Part shown: positions 36,649-44,574 of the stretch, in pieces
Layout of the letters: every line of letters begins with the position of its first letter
Numbering within the stretch: the first letter of the stretch is position 1
Assembly: GCA_041494805.1 (NCBI GenBank)
Contig: JBGQBN010000020.1
Location: forward strand, 1-61,957
DNA from: JBGQBN01 sp041494805
GTDB lineage: Bacteria; Acidobacteriota; Terriglobia; Terriglobales; Acidobacteriaceae
DNA length: 61,957 bases
Direction of reading: 5' to 3'
Notes under the pieces: generated by a model
The model's input: only the letters and a program-made list of their open reading frames with translations
Database searches by the model: none
What the model was told of the DNA's origin: nothing
Position numbers and translations under genes: made by a program

Positions 36649-37902
36649 GTGGCAGTGCAGAAAAACAATTTCCGGCGGCTCCTTCGAACGGTTGAGGCTC
36701 TCTCCGATCTCGGCCCTGAAATGACGGCCGAGCGCGAGTTTCCGCAGACCGCGCGGGCCATGGTGTCTGCGGTGTTGCAGGCGGGCGGCGCCCGCGAAGC
36801 CGTGCTCTTCACCTGCAGCCAGAAACCGGCCCTGCTCACTTCGGTAGCCGCAGAGGGTTTCGCACTGATGCCGGAGCCGGCGGTGATCCCGCTGCTGCCG
36901 AAGCACGTGCACGCGCTGAGTTCGGCCCACGGGCCGATTGTTCTGAACAGCGGCCTCTACGATGTTTTTCTCAGTTCGAACGGCAATGTGGCTCCCGAGT
37001 TATTCAAGTGTATTGCTCCGCTGAAAGTGGGCAGCAAACTGGTGGGGATGGTGGCATTGGGCCGCCGCGAGGGCGACGCCCTCTACGACGATGAGGAACT
37101 CGATGCGCTCAGTCTGCTGTGCAACTACGTAGCTCTCGCGATTCACAATCACACGCTCAGTCAGACGCTGGCACAGCGCGTTTCGGAGAATCTGCGCCTC
37201 CTGGCATCTCTGCATGGTTTCTACGACACTGCGCTCGAGGCCTTTGCCGCCGCCATTGACGTAAAGCACGTGAACATCCACGGCCACTCGCTGCGTGTGG
37301 GACGCTACGCCTCCGCTATAGGAGAGGCTTTGGGGATGGAGCCGGGCGATGTTGCCGCGCTGCGCTCCGCCGGCTACCTGCACGATATCGGCAAGGTGGC
37401 GGTGGACAAGCGCCTCTTCGGCAAAACCACGGCTCTGAACCCGGAAGAGTTTCGTGAAATGGCCGATCACACGATCGTGGGTCATGAGATTGTGAGTGGA
37501 GTGCAATTCCCCTGGCCACGCATTCCGGAGATTGTGCGCTGGCATCACGAGCGTGGCGATGGCTCCGGCTATCCCGACGGGCTGGTGATGGAAGACGTGC
37601 CCATGCCGGTGCGAATTGTAGGACTGGCAGACTCCTTTGACGCCATGACCAGCCAGCGCCCTTACCGCGAACCGCTTTCGGTGGGCGGCACATTGAGCGA
37701 GATTGTGCGGTTGGCGCCGCAGAAATTCGATCCCAACGCGGTGCAGGCCTTGCTCGTACAGGTACGTCGCGACTCCGTGGGCAGTAATCACACGCCGTTC
37801 CTCGCCGACCGGATTGCCGTCAACATTGCGCCCACAGACATTGATCATCTGGCGGCCAGCTTGCAACACAAGGTCAGCCACGGGCGGCTGTACCTGACGT
37901 AG
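36649..37902 (+). CDS. GAF and HD-GYP-type phosphodiesterase
   Basis: The 417-residue protein has an N-terminal GAF-like domain (about 15-175) and a C-terminal HD-GYP domain with His211/His213, HD at 245-246 (LHDIGK), His274/His279, the HH pair at 299-300, and GYP at 307-309 (GDGSGYP). HD-GYP enzymes cleave cyclic di-GMP. The set of metal ligands looks complete. The start is GTG 36649 after an in-frame gap; no strong ribosome site. Stop TAG is the first base triplet of a heptamer repeat. Confidence 0.9.
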   Translation: MAVQKNNFRRLLRTVEALSDLGPEMTAEREFPQTARAMVSAVLQAGGAREAVLFTCSQKPALLTSVAAEGFALMPEPAVIPLLPKHVHALSSAHGPIVLNSGLYDVFLSSNGNVAPELFKCIAPLKVGSKLVGMVALGRREGDALYDDEELDALSLLCNYVALAIHNHTLSQTLAQRVSENLRLLASLHGFYDTALEAFAAAIDVKHVNIHGHSLRVGRYASAIGEALGMEPGDVAALRSAGYLHDIGKVAVDKRLFGKTTALNPEEFREMADHTIVGHEIVSGVQFPWPRIPEIVRWHHERGDGSGYPDGLVMEDVPMPVRIVGLADSFDAMTSQRPYREPLSVGGTLSEIVRLAPQKFDPNAVQALLVQVRRDSVGSNHTPFLADRIAVNIAPTDIDHLAASLQHKVSHGRLYLT

Positions 37903-37923
37903 CTTTTGGCTTTTGGCTTTTAG
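37900..37923 (+). repeat. Heptamer repeat at the HD-GYP stop codon
   Basis: The stop TAG at 37900-37902 begins a run of TAGCTTTTGGCTTTTGGCTT units of 7 bp. No inverted arm is seen nearby. Confidence 0.6.
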
Positions 37924-37960
37924 GGAAACTCTGAACCAGCCTCGCAAATCTCTTAATTCT

Positions 37961-37987
37961 GTCATTCTGAGCGAAGCGAAGAACCCC
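37961..37987 (+). repeat. Dispersed CTGAGCGAAG-type repeat
   Basis: It reads GTCATTCTGAGCGAAGCGAA and continues to GAACCCC. It lies in the 327-bp gap between the HD-GYP gene and the next small frame; apart from this and the heptamer run I see nothing else there. Confidence 0.7.
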
Positions 37988-38229
37988 ATGCAAGGCCGCG
38001 CCACCAGCAGCCTCAAGAGGAGTCTCGATCACCGCTGCCGGGCGCTCTTTCCGCCTGCGCGGGATCTTGTTCAGAAATTCCTTTGCGCTTGAATGCCTGT
38101 GCAACATGTTCAGGTTATCTTCCGCCCATAGCCCGAAGGTGCCGTTACAGACGTAACCGCCACCAAGTAGCTATTGTGCGGCAGAGGCCCTTGACAGAGA
38201 CTGGGAGCACACAAGGCAGGAATCAAGCC

Positions 38230-38328
38230 ATGCGCAGGATGTCCAAAACCTTCGAAGGAAGCAGATTATCGCTAGCAGTGCTGGGCCTTTGTGTGCTGGT
38301 TTTGATTGGCCTGCTGGTCGTCCGCTAA
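38230..38328 (+). CDS. Possible single-helix membrane peptide, 32 residues
   Basis: From ATG 38230 the frame encodes a basic, polar start (MRRMSKTFEG) followed by one hydrophobic helix (about residues 14-31) ending in VVR. No ribosome site is clear and the frame extends upstream without a sensible start. The charge layout favours a real tail-anchored peptide, but the length leaves doubt. Confidence 0.35.
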   Translation: MRRMSKTFEGSRLSLAVLGLCVLVLIGLLVVR

Positions 38329-38344
38329 CCGCCCGCGACAGAGT

Positions 38345-38653
38345 TCAGAGCTGAATCAACACGTCTCCGTTTTCCATCTTCACCGGATACACTGCGACTT
38401 TTGCCGCTGGATTATGTGCCGCTTCGCCCGTCTGCGGATTCCATTGCCAGCCGTGCCAGGGACAAATCAGTTTGTCGCCTTCGATCACGCCTTGCCCCAA
38501 GGGCCCGCCACGATGCAGGCAAACGTTGTCCAGGGCAGAGATCGTGCCGTTTACGTTGGCCACGCAGATGACTTTGTCGCCGCAGGGAAATTCCTTGGCT
38601 TCGCCTTCGGCGGGGAGTTCGGATCGCGAGGCGAGTCTTATGAAGTCAGGCAT
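38345..38653 (-). CDS. Rieske-type [2Fe-2S] ferredoxin
   Basis: The 102-residue protein starting at ATG 38653 (MPDFIRLA) is a small soluble Rieske domain with CLHRGG and CPWHGWQW, the two Cys-x-His ligand pairs. It resembles NirD/BphF-like ferredoxins that feed electrons to oxygenases or nitrite reductase. A longer frame begins with GTG 38686, but those 11 codons fall in a tandem repeat, so ATG 38653 is preferred. It lies downstream of nuoB on the same strand, with a repeat hairpin between. Confidence 0.9.
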   Translation of the reverse strand: MPDFIRLASRSELPAEGEAKEFPCGDKVICVANVNGTISALDNVCLHRGGPLGQGVIEGDKLICPWHGWQWNPQTGEAAHNPAAKVAVYPVKMENGDVLIQL

Positions 38654-38675
38654 GGCATTCGCGCTTGTGGGTGAA

Positions 38676-38820
38676 GCAGTTGGCACTTAGCAGTTGGCAC
38701 TTAGCAGTTGACACTTAGCAGTTGACATTTAGCCAATAGAATTCCTTGCCAGGGCGAGCGAACCTGGGGAATCCAACCTTGACGCGTACTGGCTAAATGC
38801 TAATTGCTAAGTGCTAAGAG
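38676..38820. repeat. Heptamer repeat, two arms, between nuoB and the Rieske gene
   Basis: The left arm 38676-38731 is four copies of a 14-bp unit (GCAGTTGGCACTTA and close variants), which is two heptamers AGCAGTT and GGCACTT. The right arm 38788-38820 is inverted (AGCTCTT, AGCACTT, AGCAATT, AGCATTT on the minus strand). The two can pair over about 30 bp. The nuoB stop TAG directly continues the right arm. Confidence 0.8.
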
Positions 38821-39381
38821 CTATTTCGGCTGCAGCGTCTGCGCGATCATCACTTGCCGCTTGAAGTTCTCCACCATGTTGGGGTCGAGCCGGACTTCGG
38901 TGGGCCGCTTGGCCAGCGACATTTGATCAATCTTGTCCTGCAGCTTGAGCAGCGCGTAAAACAGATTCTCGGGGCGGGGCGGGCAGCCGATCACGTACAC
39001 ATCCGTAGGGATGATCTTGTCCACGCCCTGCAGCACGGCGTAAGTGTTGAACGGGCCGCCGACCGAAGAGCACGCGCCCATCGAGATCACCCACTTGGGA
39101 TCGGGCATCTGGGCGTAGATGCGCTGGATCACCGGCGCCATCTTCAAAGTTACGGTGCCGGCCACGATCATCAGGTCGCTCTGCCGCGGACTGGGCCGGA
39201 AGACTTCGGAGCCGAAGCGCGCAATGTCGAAGCGCGCCGTCGAGGACGCAATCATCTCGATGGCGCAGCAGGCCAGGCCAAAGGTCATCGGCCACACCGC
39301 CGACTTGCGCGCCCAGTTGAAGACGTAGTCCACGGTGGTGATCAGGAAGTTCTTTTCAAACTTGTTCTGCAGCCAGCCCAT
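38821..39381 (-). CDS. nuoB: NADH-quinone oxidoreductase subunit B
   Basis: The 186-residue protein is a clear NuoB: GLACCAIEM (cluster N2 ligands, tandem Cys), SPRQSDLMIVAGTVT, MGACSSVGG and GCPPRPE give the four cysteines. NuoB carries the last Fe-S cluster before quinone in complex I. No other nuo gene is in the window: upstream lies a gap of 250 bp and then a rightward HEPN gene. It is a detached copy, whose native operon is elsewhere or off this window. Its stop abuts the heptamer repeat. Confidence 0.95.
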   Translation of the reverse strand: MGWLQNKFEKNFLITTVDYVFNWARKSAVWPMTFGLACCAIEMIASSTARFDIARFGSEVFRPSPRQSDLMIVAGTVTLKMAPVIQRIYAQMPDPKWVISMGACSSVGGPFNTYAVLQGVDKIIPTDVYVIGCPPRPENLFYALLKLQDKIDQMSLAKRPTEVRLDPNMVENFKRQVMIAQTLQPK

Positions 39382-39631
39382 GGAGTGTCCTCGGTGTGTC
39401 CGACCAGTCCAGTCTAGGGTTGGGGGGAATGGGTGTCAATTGCCGGGTGGGGGTGAGAACATGACGGAATGGAATATGCACCCCTCTTCCTCCCCAGCCC
39501 GGCTTGGGCTGGTGGGCCCGCGCGCGTGCGAGGCAACGTGGGATTACGCGGAAGCAGAGCCACTGGCCAGCCTGTGTGATTGCCACAGTATGAGTTCTGG
39601 GACTACAGTTGTGACAAGGTAGCGCGATGCA

Positions 39632-40150
39632 ATGGCCGTACACCAAAATCTGTGGAGCCAAGCGGAAGCTGTCATTGATGAGTATTTGACGGCCGCTCGT
39701 AACTGCATTGAATTTAAGAAATCTGACGGCGGTTGTTTGGGTTATCCGGCCGCCCTGGTTCTGCTTTGCGTTGTGAACGCATTGGGAACCTATCTCAGGA
39801 ATGAAACAGTAACAATAGAAGGAAAGTCTCAGCGGATCACCAAGGGTGACCCCTTTCGCGTTCTGAATCACCCACTCTTTGCGCAGAATCTACGTATGAC
39901 CCAAATAAAGCGTATTGAAGATGCGTATCGAAATCGCCTCGCACACAATGGCTTTATTGCGCCTGGACACGGCCTGACTCTTGCACCCACAGATGCTCCG
40001 TTTGATTTTCGCGATGATGCGGTCTGGATTTCGCTGGGTGCCCTATACGCTGCGGTAGTCCACGCGTGGAGCAATTTTGACAAGGCCAAGATCAAATACG
40101 CGATGGAAACGCTCCAGATGGCGGGGTTACGTGTGAGTGCGCATGTTTGA
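39632..40150 (+). CDS. HEPN-like protein with RNRLAH motif
   Basis: This 172-residue, mostly helical protein contains Arg100-Asn-Arg-Leu-Ala-His105, the R-x4-H (RNxxxH) signature of HEPN-fold ribonucleases, in the right place after a helix (IKRIEDAYRNRLAHNGF). The Ala- and Leu-rich region at residues 38-58 is a buried helix. Its stop overlaps the next gene by 14 bp, so the two are coupled. HEPN proteins are common toxins and abortive-infection effectors. The motif is seen; the function is inferred. Confidence 0.65.
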   Translation: MAVHQNLWSQAEAVIDEYLTAARNCIEFKKSDGGCLGYPAALVLLCVVNALGTYLRNETVTIEGKSQRITKGDPFRVLNHPLFAQNLRMTQIKRIEDAYRNRLAHNGFIAPGHGLTLAPTDAPFDFRDDAVWISLGALYAAVVHAWSNFDKAKIKYAMETLQMAGLRVSAHV

Positions 40151-40961
40151 GGTATTACCCTGGACACAAATGAGCCCAGCAAAAAGATTCTCGGTGCGCC
40201 AAGGCATTGAGCCAGAACCGAGCCCCAGCTTGGACGAAGCTCCACAACCGCTGCGCTTTTTTCTGCTGAAATACCTTCAAGGAAAATATGTCGCATATCC
40301 GGCGCAAGCTGCGGAAATCCTGGAACAGTTTCTCCGCCGTCCTGGGTTAGAAAACGAGTTCTACAATCTGCACGATTCCACCGTTTGGAAGAGGATGTAC
40401 TCCTATATTGAGGAGTTCAAATGGTGGGAAGTTTACGAATTTGCAGAGGCAGTTTTTCACAGTGTAGCGTCGAATAATCGTTATCAGGGAGAGGGTTTCC
40501 GGACCGAGTTAAACAAAGTGTTTGCAGAGCACAATATTCCTTACCGCATGTTTGGGGGAGAAATCGTTTATAAAGGCTCCGAGTCATTCGAAAGCACCGT
40601 CAGTACCGCCAAGTCTGTACTAGCTGCTAGAGGCAGGAAAACAGCGAAGGATGAGATCCATAAGGCACTCGAAGATCTGTCGAGACATCCACCAGACCTG
40701 ACGGGAGCAGTGCACCATGCGATGGCTGCTCTTGAATGCGTCGCTAAAGCGGTGTGTGGAGAGGAATGTGAAACGCTAGGTCAAGTGATCAAAAAACATC
40801 CAGATAAGTTCCCCGCGCCACTGGGCGATGCAGTTAGCAAGTTGTACGGATTTGCTTCTGAGAAAGGGCGGCACATCACCGAGGGTGGCGAACCCGACCC
40901 GAAAGAGGTTGAATTGATCGTGGGAATCGCTGCGACGGTAGCTACATATCTGAGCCGCTGA
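40137..40961 (+). CDS. AbiJ-like / HEPN-associated protein
   Basis: This 274-residue soluble protein has the layout I associate with AbiJ-NTD4-type proteins: an N-terminal helical domain (MSPAKRFSVRQGIEPEPSPSL), YRMFGGEIVYKGSESFESTV in the middle, then IHKALEDLSRHPPDLTGAVH followed by AMAALECVAKAVCG and a C-terminal block SKLYGFASEKGRHITEGGEP with a short Arg-His pair. The 5' end overlaps the upstream HEPN gene by 14 bp. It may be the sensor or antidote partner. I recall this similarity from family patterns and could not search it. Confidence 0.6.
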   Translation: MRMFEVLPWTQMSPAKRFSVRQGIEPEPSPSLDEAPQPLRFFLLKYLQGKYVAYPAQAAEILEQFLRRPGLENEFYNLHDSTVWKRMYSYIEEFKWWEVYEFAEAVFHSVASNNRYQGEGFRTELNKVFAEHNIPYRMFGGEIVYKGSESFESTVSTAKSVLAARGRKTAKDEIHKALEDLSRHPPDLTGAVHHAMAALECVAKAVCGEECETLGQVIKKHPDKFPAPLGDAVSKLYGFASEKGRHITEGGEPDPKEVELIVGIAATVATYLSR

Positions 40962-41192
40962 GTCAATTCGACGGTACTCGCGATGTGCGGGGAGCCGATC
41001 CACGCGCGGGCGCGCAACGGAAACTACAACGCTGCTATCCCCGTGCTGACGGAAATGCAAGGGCAAAAGCAGGGCAAGATCGGAGAATGTCGGCTACTGT
41101 ACGCTAAGTAACTCGTGAAAAACTTGCTCATAAATGCGGCCACCATCGGTAGGTGAAGCCGTTAATCCGGTGGCATGGTTTGGAGCCACATT

Positions 41193-41651
41193 ATGACTAC
41201 CACGCAGGACGAGCAAAACGATGCCGTAATTCCGGTTCTGTTTCGGTACTTCATGGCGGCCAGTCTTATGCAGCAAGACTTTGACCGCTACCTAACGGAC
41301 CCAGCGCCGCCCGCCCCGGACGATCCGATGTTTTTCCTAGCTGACAAAAGCGGCGTCGCGATGTGTTTGTGGTACGGCATGCTGTTTGTCGTCGTTGAAG
41401 GATGGCAGGGAATCCCTGACTTGGACGATCCTGAAATTGACCGATTGTTGCAGTCGAACGTGTACTGGCTACGTCATTTTCGGACTGGTACATTCCACTT
41501 CCAATGGCAATGGTTACCCGCTAAGCTTACGTGCGCGACACCGGAACGGCATCAGTGGGTTCGCGCGCTGATGGCGGCATTTCGTCGCCGCTTGATGGCC
41601 GAAATGCAGCGCATCAACAGTAAAACAGCAGGCGCACCTTCCGCACCTTAA
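41193..41651 (+). CDS. Hypothetical protein, accessory region
   Basis: About 152 residues, no signal peptide or membrane helix; aromatic-rich around 70-110 (CLWYGMLFVVVEGWQGIPDL, FRTGTFHFQWQWLPA). A long C-terminal basic helix (RALMAAFRRRLMAEMQR) follows. ATG 41193 is the second in-frame ATG; an earlier one lies at 41175. It sits 230 bp after the AbiJ-like gene on the same strand, so it may or may not belong to that module. Family unknown. Confidence 0.6.
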   Translation: MTTTQDEQNDAVIPVLFRYFMAASLMQQDFDRYLTDPAPPAPDDPMFFLADKSGVAMCLWYGMLFVVVEGWQGIPDLDDPEIDRLLQSNVYWLRHFRTGTFHFQWQWLPAKLTCATPERHQWVRALMAAFRRRLMAEMQRINSKTAGAPSAP

Positions 41652-41701
41652 GGGCGGGTGGCACACTCTTTCCCCTCTTGAGGTGAGCAGATATTAGAAC
41701 C

Positions 41702-42223
41702 CTAGGGTGCCCTACCCTTTCCGTACTTTGGAAAGGAGCCTGCCCAGAGGGAAGTCGAAGGGTGGGCCCCGGAACCGCGCCGTCCCATGCTTGAACTCAT
41801 AGAGGATTCTGGCCGCGCCACCACGCACCGGACAGCGCACCCGGAGCCGCAGGGACCGCTCCTCAAACGCGACGCATTCCGTTCGCGTGTTGGCGTCGGC
41901 GTAGAGTCCGCGTCGAGTGCGGCAATACCTGATAGCACCACGGGCTTGTGGTCGGGGAATTCCGCGATGAGCGTGAGCCGGCCACCCATGGCTTCCACGT
42001 AGCTGCGGAGCGTGGAAATCAATAGATCGCTGCGCTGTTCCAGCCGGGAGACTTGGTCCTGGCCAATCCCGAGAGTCTCCGCGATGCGTTCCTGCGTGAG
42101 CTTGTGCGCACGGCGCAGCTCGCGAAGCGACATTTCCTCAGCGAGCAGCTGGGCCGCACGGTCCTTAATCTTCTTGCGACGGGCGGGGCTCACTTGCTTA
42201 ATCTTTCGGTCCAAAGTCTTCAT
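41702..42223 (-). CDS. XRE-family antitoxin (HigA-like)
   Basis: The 173-residue protein has a Cro/C1-type helix-turn-helix at about residues 34-70 (LRRAHKLTQERIAETLGIGQ, then DQVSRLEQRSD), then a short dimer segment (VEAMGGRLTLIAEF). The last 60 residues (from about 115) are rich in Arg, Ser and Gly and look unlike the family; they may be readthrough after a lost stop or frameshift. It starts inside the toxin's stop (ATGA overlap), the usual reversed toxin-first order. It should neutralise the toxin and repress the shared promoter. Confidence 0.85.
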   Translation of the reverse strand: MKTLDRKIKQVSPARRKKIKDRAAQLLAEEMSLRELRRAHKLTQERIAETLGIGQDQVSRLEQRSDLLISTLRSYVEAMGGRLTLIAEFPDHKPVVLSGIAALDADSTPTPTRERNASRLRSGPCGSGCAVRCVVARPESSMSSSMGRRGSGAHPSTSLWAGSFPKYGKGRAP

Positions 42224-42615
42224 GGTCGTTGCTTCCCTTCCTTTTCCTTCTGTCTCCCTTTTTCCTGCTTGCTGCGGGCCCGATGCGCGTCGAAGCGAGC
42301 ATCGGCTTTTTCGATGAGTTGGCGGTAAAAGCGCTTTTCGCTCCCGCCTGACTTGTCTCCGCAGACCAGAAGAATGGCCTTCCGGGTCGGATCGAAGGCA
42401 AAGGCAACTCTCCAGACGCCGCCTGCAGCATCAAATCTCAGTTCCTTCATGTTGGCGTAACGGGAGCCCTTGAGGGTATCAGCCCGCGGACGGCCCAGCT
42501 GCGGCCCGAACTGCTGCAGCAGCTTCGCATGGGCAAGCAGTTCGTCCTGCACGTCTTCCGGCAAGGCGTCAAATTCCGGCTCGAACTCCTCATGAAAGAG
42601 GACTTCCCATGTCAC
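42220..42615 (-). CDS. RelE/HigB-type toxin (Gp49-like)
   Basis: The 131-residue protein has the phage-derived Gp49-like/HigB pattern: EVLFHEEFEPEFDALPEDVQ at the start, LGRPRADTLKGSRYANMKEL and WRVAFAFDPTRKAILLVCGD, ending in a Lys-rich tail. Such toxins cleave mRNA at the ribosome. GTG 42615 is the start and lies about 7 nt after the -10 box, so the mRNA would be leaderless. It is followed by the antitoxin with a 4-bp overlap. Confidence 0.88.
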   Translation of the reverse strand: MTWEVLFHEEFEPEFDALPEDVQDELLAHAKLLQQFGPQLGRPRADTLKGSRYANMKELRFDAAGGVWRVAFAFDPTRKAILLVCGDKSGGSEKRFYRQLIEKADARFDAHRARSKQEKGRQKEKEGKQRP

Positions 42616-42621
42616 CGGCGT

Positions 42622-42650
42622 ATTATGTATTACAATACATATGTTGTCAA
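42622..42650 (-). promoter_or_regulatory. Toxin-antitoxin promoter with operator palindrome
   Basis: On the minus strand TTGACA (42645-42650) and CATAAT (42622-42627) are 17 bp apart. Between them lies the palindrome ATGTATT-GT-AATACAT (42625-42640), a good candidate for the XRE antitoxin's binding site. The expected start of transcription is at or next to the GTG start codon. Confidence 0.75.
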
Positions 42651-42869
42651 GTACATTCTAAGGCGCTTCCCAAGAAGGCGGGTGGGCCACCTTTCGCACG
42701 CCGGATTCCATCTCAGAAGTAGCCTGGGGGTGCCCCGCGGTTCGTCCCTTGAAGGGTGGGCGCTGCCCGGCACTACTGCCGCATGGTCGGCACTAACGGT
42801 AACCTCAATCAAGCCAGTAACATGATCCTCTCAGCAATATCTCCCAGCTATAACACAATTCCGACAAAA
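42651..42869. other. Intergenic stretch with no gene seen
   Basis: About 220 bp between the toxin promoter and the parS-like site. I see no gene or RNA here. Confidence 0.4.
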
Positions 42870-42885
42870 TGTTCCACGTGGAACA
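42870..42885. promoter_or_regulatory. parS-like palindrome
   Basis: TGTTCCACGTGGAACA is a perfect 16-bp palindrome. Its core equals the parS form GTTCCACGTGGAAC described for Myxococcus, and it differs by one base per half from the TGTTTCACGTGAAACA type. ParB binds such sites near the chromosome origin. It lies 86 bp from tRNA-Arg. No parA or parB gene is in this window. Confidence 0.75.
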
Positions 42886-42970
42886 CTTCTCCACTTTGTC
42901 GAAGCAGGGGGCCACTTGATGATGCGATGAAACCGTGATACTCCAACGCAGTTCTATTTTGACTCAGAAA

Positions 42971-43047
42971 TGGCGACCCCGGAGGGAGTCGAACCCCCAA
43001 CCCTCAGATCCGAAGTCTGATGCTCTATCCAGTTGAGCTACGGGGCC
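42971..43047 (-). tRNA. tRNA-Arg(TCG)
   Basis: A complete cloverleaf is seen: 7-bp acceptor stem with one G-T pair, anticodon stem with loop CTTCGGA (anticodon TCG), T-arm with GTTCGACTC, encoded CCA. It reads CGA codons. The tRNA is next to the parS-like site and could have served as an integration site, but no integrase is seen. Confidence 0.97.
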
Positions 43048-43236
43048 GCTGGCTTCAAACTTTCCCACGCCAAGCGAGACTAGCCGCACGAATAACCACT
43101 GGGACTTCGCCACATTTCGGCCAGGACGGGCGAGTCGCCCGTCTCCACACGGGAGTTGCTGGTTCCGGCTGTATCGGCTACAAATGAGTGGACCCCGGTC
43201 AGCCTGAATCCTTTCCTCGGCGGGCCGGGTTTGCGC

Positions 43237-44547
43237 ATGGCGGATGCCCCCACCATTCCGGCAACAGAGATGCCTGCACTGAGCCCGGCTCGCCGCTGGT
43301 GGGCCCAAGCTCGCACGTCTTTTTTCTGGATGGTGGTCCTCGGCTTCGCGCTGCGTTTGGCACTGATCGTTATCGGCCACACCTATGACTTCCGCACCCA
43401 CGACCAGAACTTCAGCTTTGGCTGGGAAATGGGACGCATTGGGCGCTCCCTCGCATCGGGCCAGGGATTCAGCAATCCGTTTAATGAGATCACCGGGCCT
43501 ACTGCCTGGGAACCGCCACTCTACCCGTTGCTGATCGCCGGCGTCTTCAGAGTGTTTGGCATCTACAGCCATGCTTCAGCGCTGGTGCTGCTGGCGATTA
43601 ACAGTGTTTTTTCCGCGCTCACCTGTATCCCGATTTTTCTGATCGCCAAACGATGCTTCAGCGAAAAGGTTGCGCTGTGGACGGCCTGGCTCTGGGCGCT
43701 GCTGCCGAACGTGACCTACTGGTGTACGCGCTGGGTGTGGGAGACCAGCCTCGCCGCGCTGCTGCTCGCCATGATTTTTTGGCTGGCGCTCGAGATGGAA
43801 ACGCGAGACGGCTGGAAGCCATGGCTCCAGTTCGGCTTGCTCTGGGGCATCGCGGCTCTTACCAACACTTCCCTACTGGCGTTTCTCCCCGCTTCCGGGT
43901 TGTGGGTCTGGTACCGGCGCTGGAAGGGCGGCAGGCGTTCGCTGGCTGGAGTGGTTTTGGCTTCGGCGGTTTTTCTGGCATGCATCACGCCCTGGCTAGT
44001 CCGCAACTACCGTACCTTCGGGCAATTCATATTTATCCGTTCGAATTTTGGTGCGGAGTTGCGACTGGGGAATGGGCCCGGGGCCAACGGGACATGGATG
44101 CAGTTCCTCCATCCCAGCCAGAACGTTTTCGAGATGGCACGCTATCGCCGCATGGGGGAGATCGAGTACGTGGCCGAGCGTAAGTGGGAAGCGATGGCTT
44201 TCATTCGTGAGGACTACGCGCGCTTTGGGGGCCTCAGCCTGAAACGCTTCATCTACTATTGGGCAGGGATTCCAAAACTGGCGGAAATGGCGTGGCAACG
44301 AGAGGCCAAGAACTCGCTCTTCCTGGCTTCGACCGTGCTTGCTTTTTGGGGCCTCGGGCGTGCGCTACGCCAGAGAAGACCCGCAGCCTGGTTGTTCCTC
44401 TGGCTGGTAGTCTTCTATCCGGCGGTGTATTACTTCGTGTTTCCCCACCCGCGTTACCGGCATCCGATTGAGCCGGAGCTTGGGATTCTGCTGGTGTATG
44501 TGATTTCCGAAGCGGAACGGAAGGTGAGGCCGAAAACCATCGGCTGA
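43237..44547 (+). CDS. GT39-type membrane glycosyltransferase
   Basis: About 436 residues with about ten helices. It resembles the ArnT/PMT (GT39, PF13231) fold: an N-terminal helix, then HDQNFSFGWEMGRIGRSLASG and GPTAWEPPLYPLLIAGVFRV, with an acidic residue before the second helix. These transfer sugars from lipid carriers outside the membrane. ATG 43237 is preferred; the frame could start at TTG 43156 or ATG 43270. No neighbouring polysaccharide genes identify the acceptor. Confidence 0.85.
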   Translation: MADAPTIPATEMPALSPARRWWAQARTSFFWMVVLGFALRLALIVIGHTYDFRTHDQNFSFGWEMGRIGRSLASGQGFSNPFNEITGPTAWEPPLYPLLIAGVFRVFGIYSHASALVLLAINSVFSALTCIPIFLIAKRCFSEKVALWTAWLWALLPNVTYWCTRWVWETSLAALLLAMIFWLALEMETRDGWKPWLQFGLLWGIAALTNTSLLAFLPASGLWVWYRRWKGGRRSLAGVVLASAVFLACITPWLVRNYRTFGQFIFIRSNFGAELRLGNGPGANGTWMQFLHPSQNVFEMARYRRMGEIEYVAERKWEAMAFIREDYARFGGLSLKRFIYYWAGIPKLAEMAWQREAKNSLFLASTVLAFWGLGRALRQRRPAAWLFLWLVVFYPAVYYFVFPHPRYRHPIEPELGILLVYVISEAERKVRPKTIG

Positions 44548-44574
44548 AGCCGCCCTCTTCTCTTGCTTTTTTTC

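Noticed and set aside
37000..38016. 338-residue minus-strand frame opposite the HD-GYP gene
   Set aside because: Shadow; the plus frame has the complete HD-GYP motif set.
42971..43047. tRNA-Arg as an attachment site of an integrated element
   Set aside because: No integrase and no repeated copy of the tRNA 3' end was found in the window.
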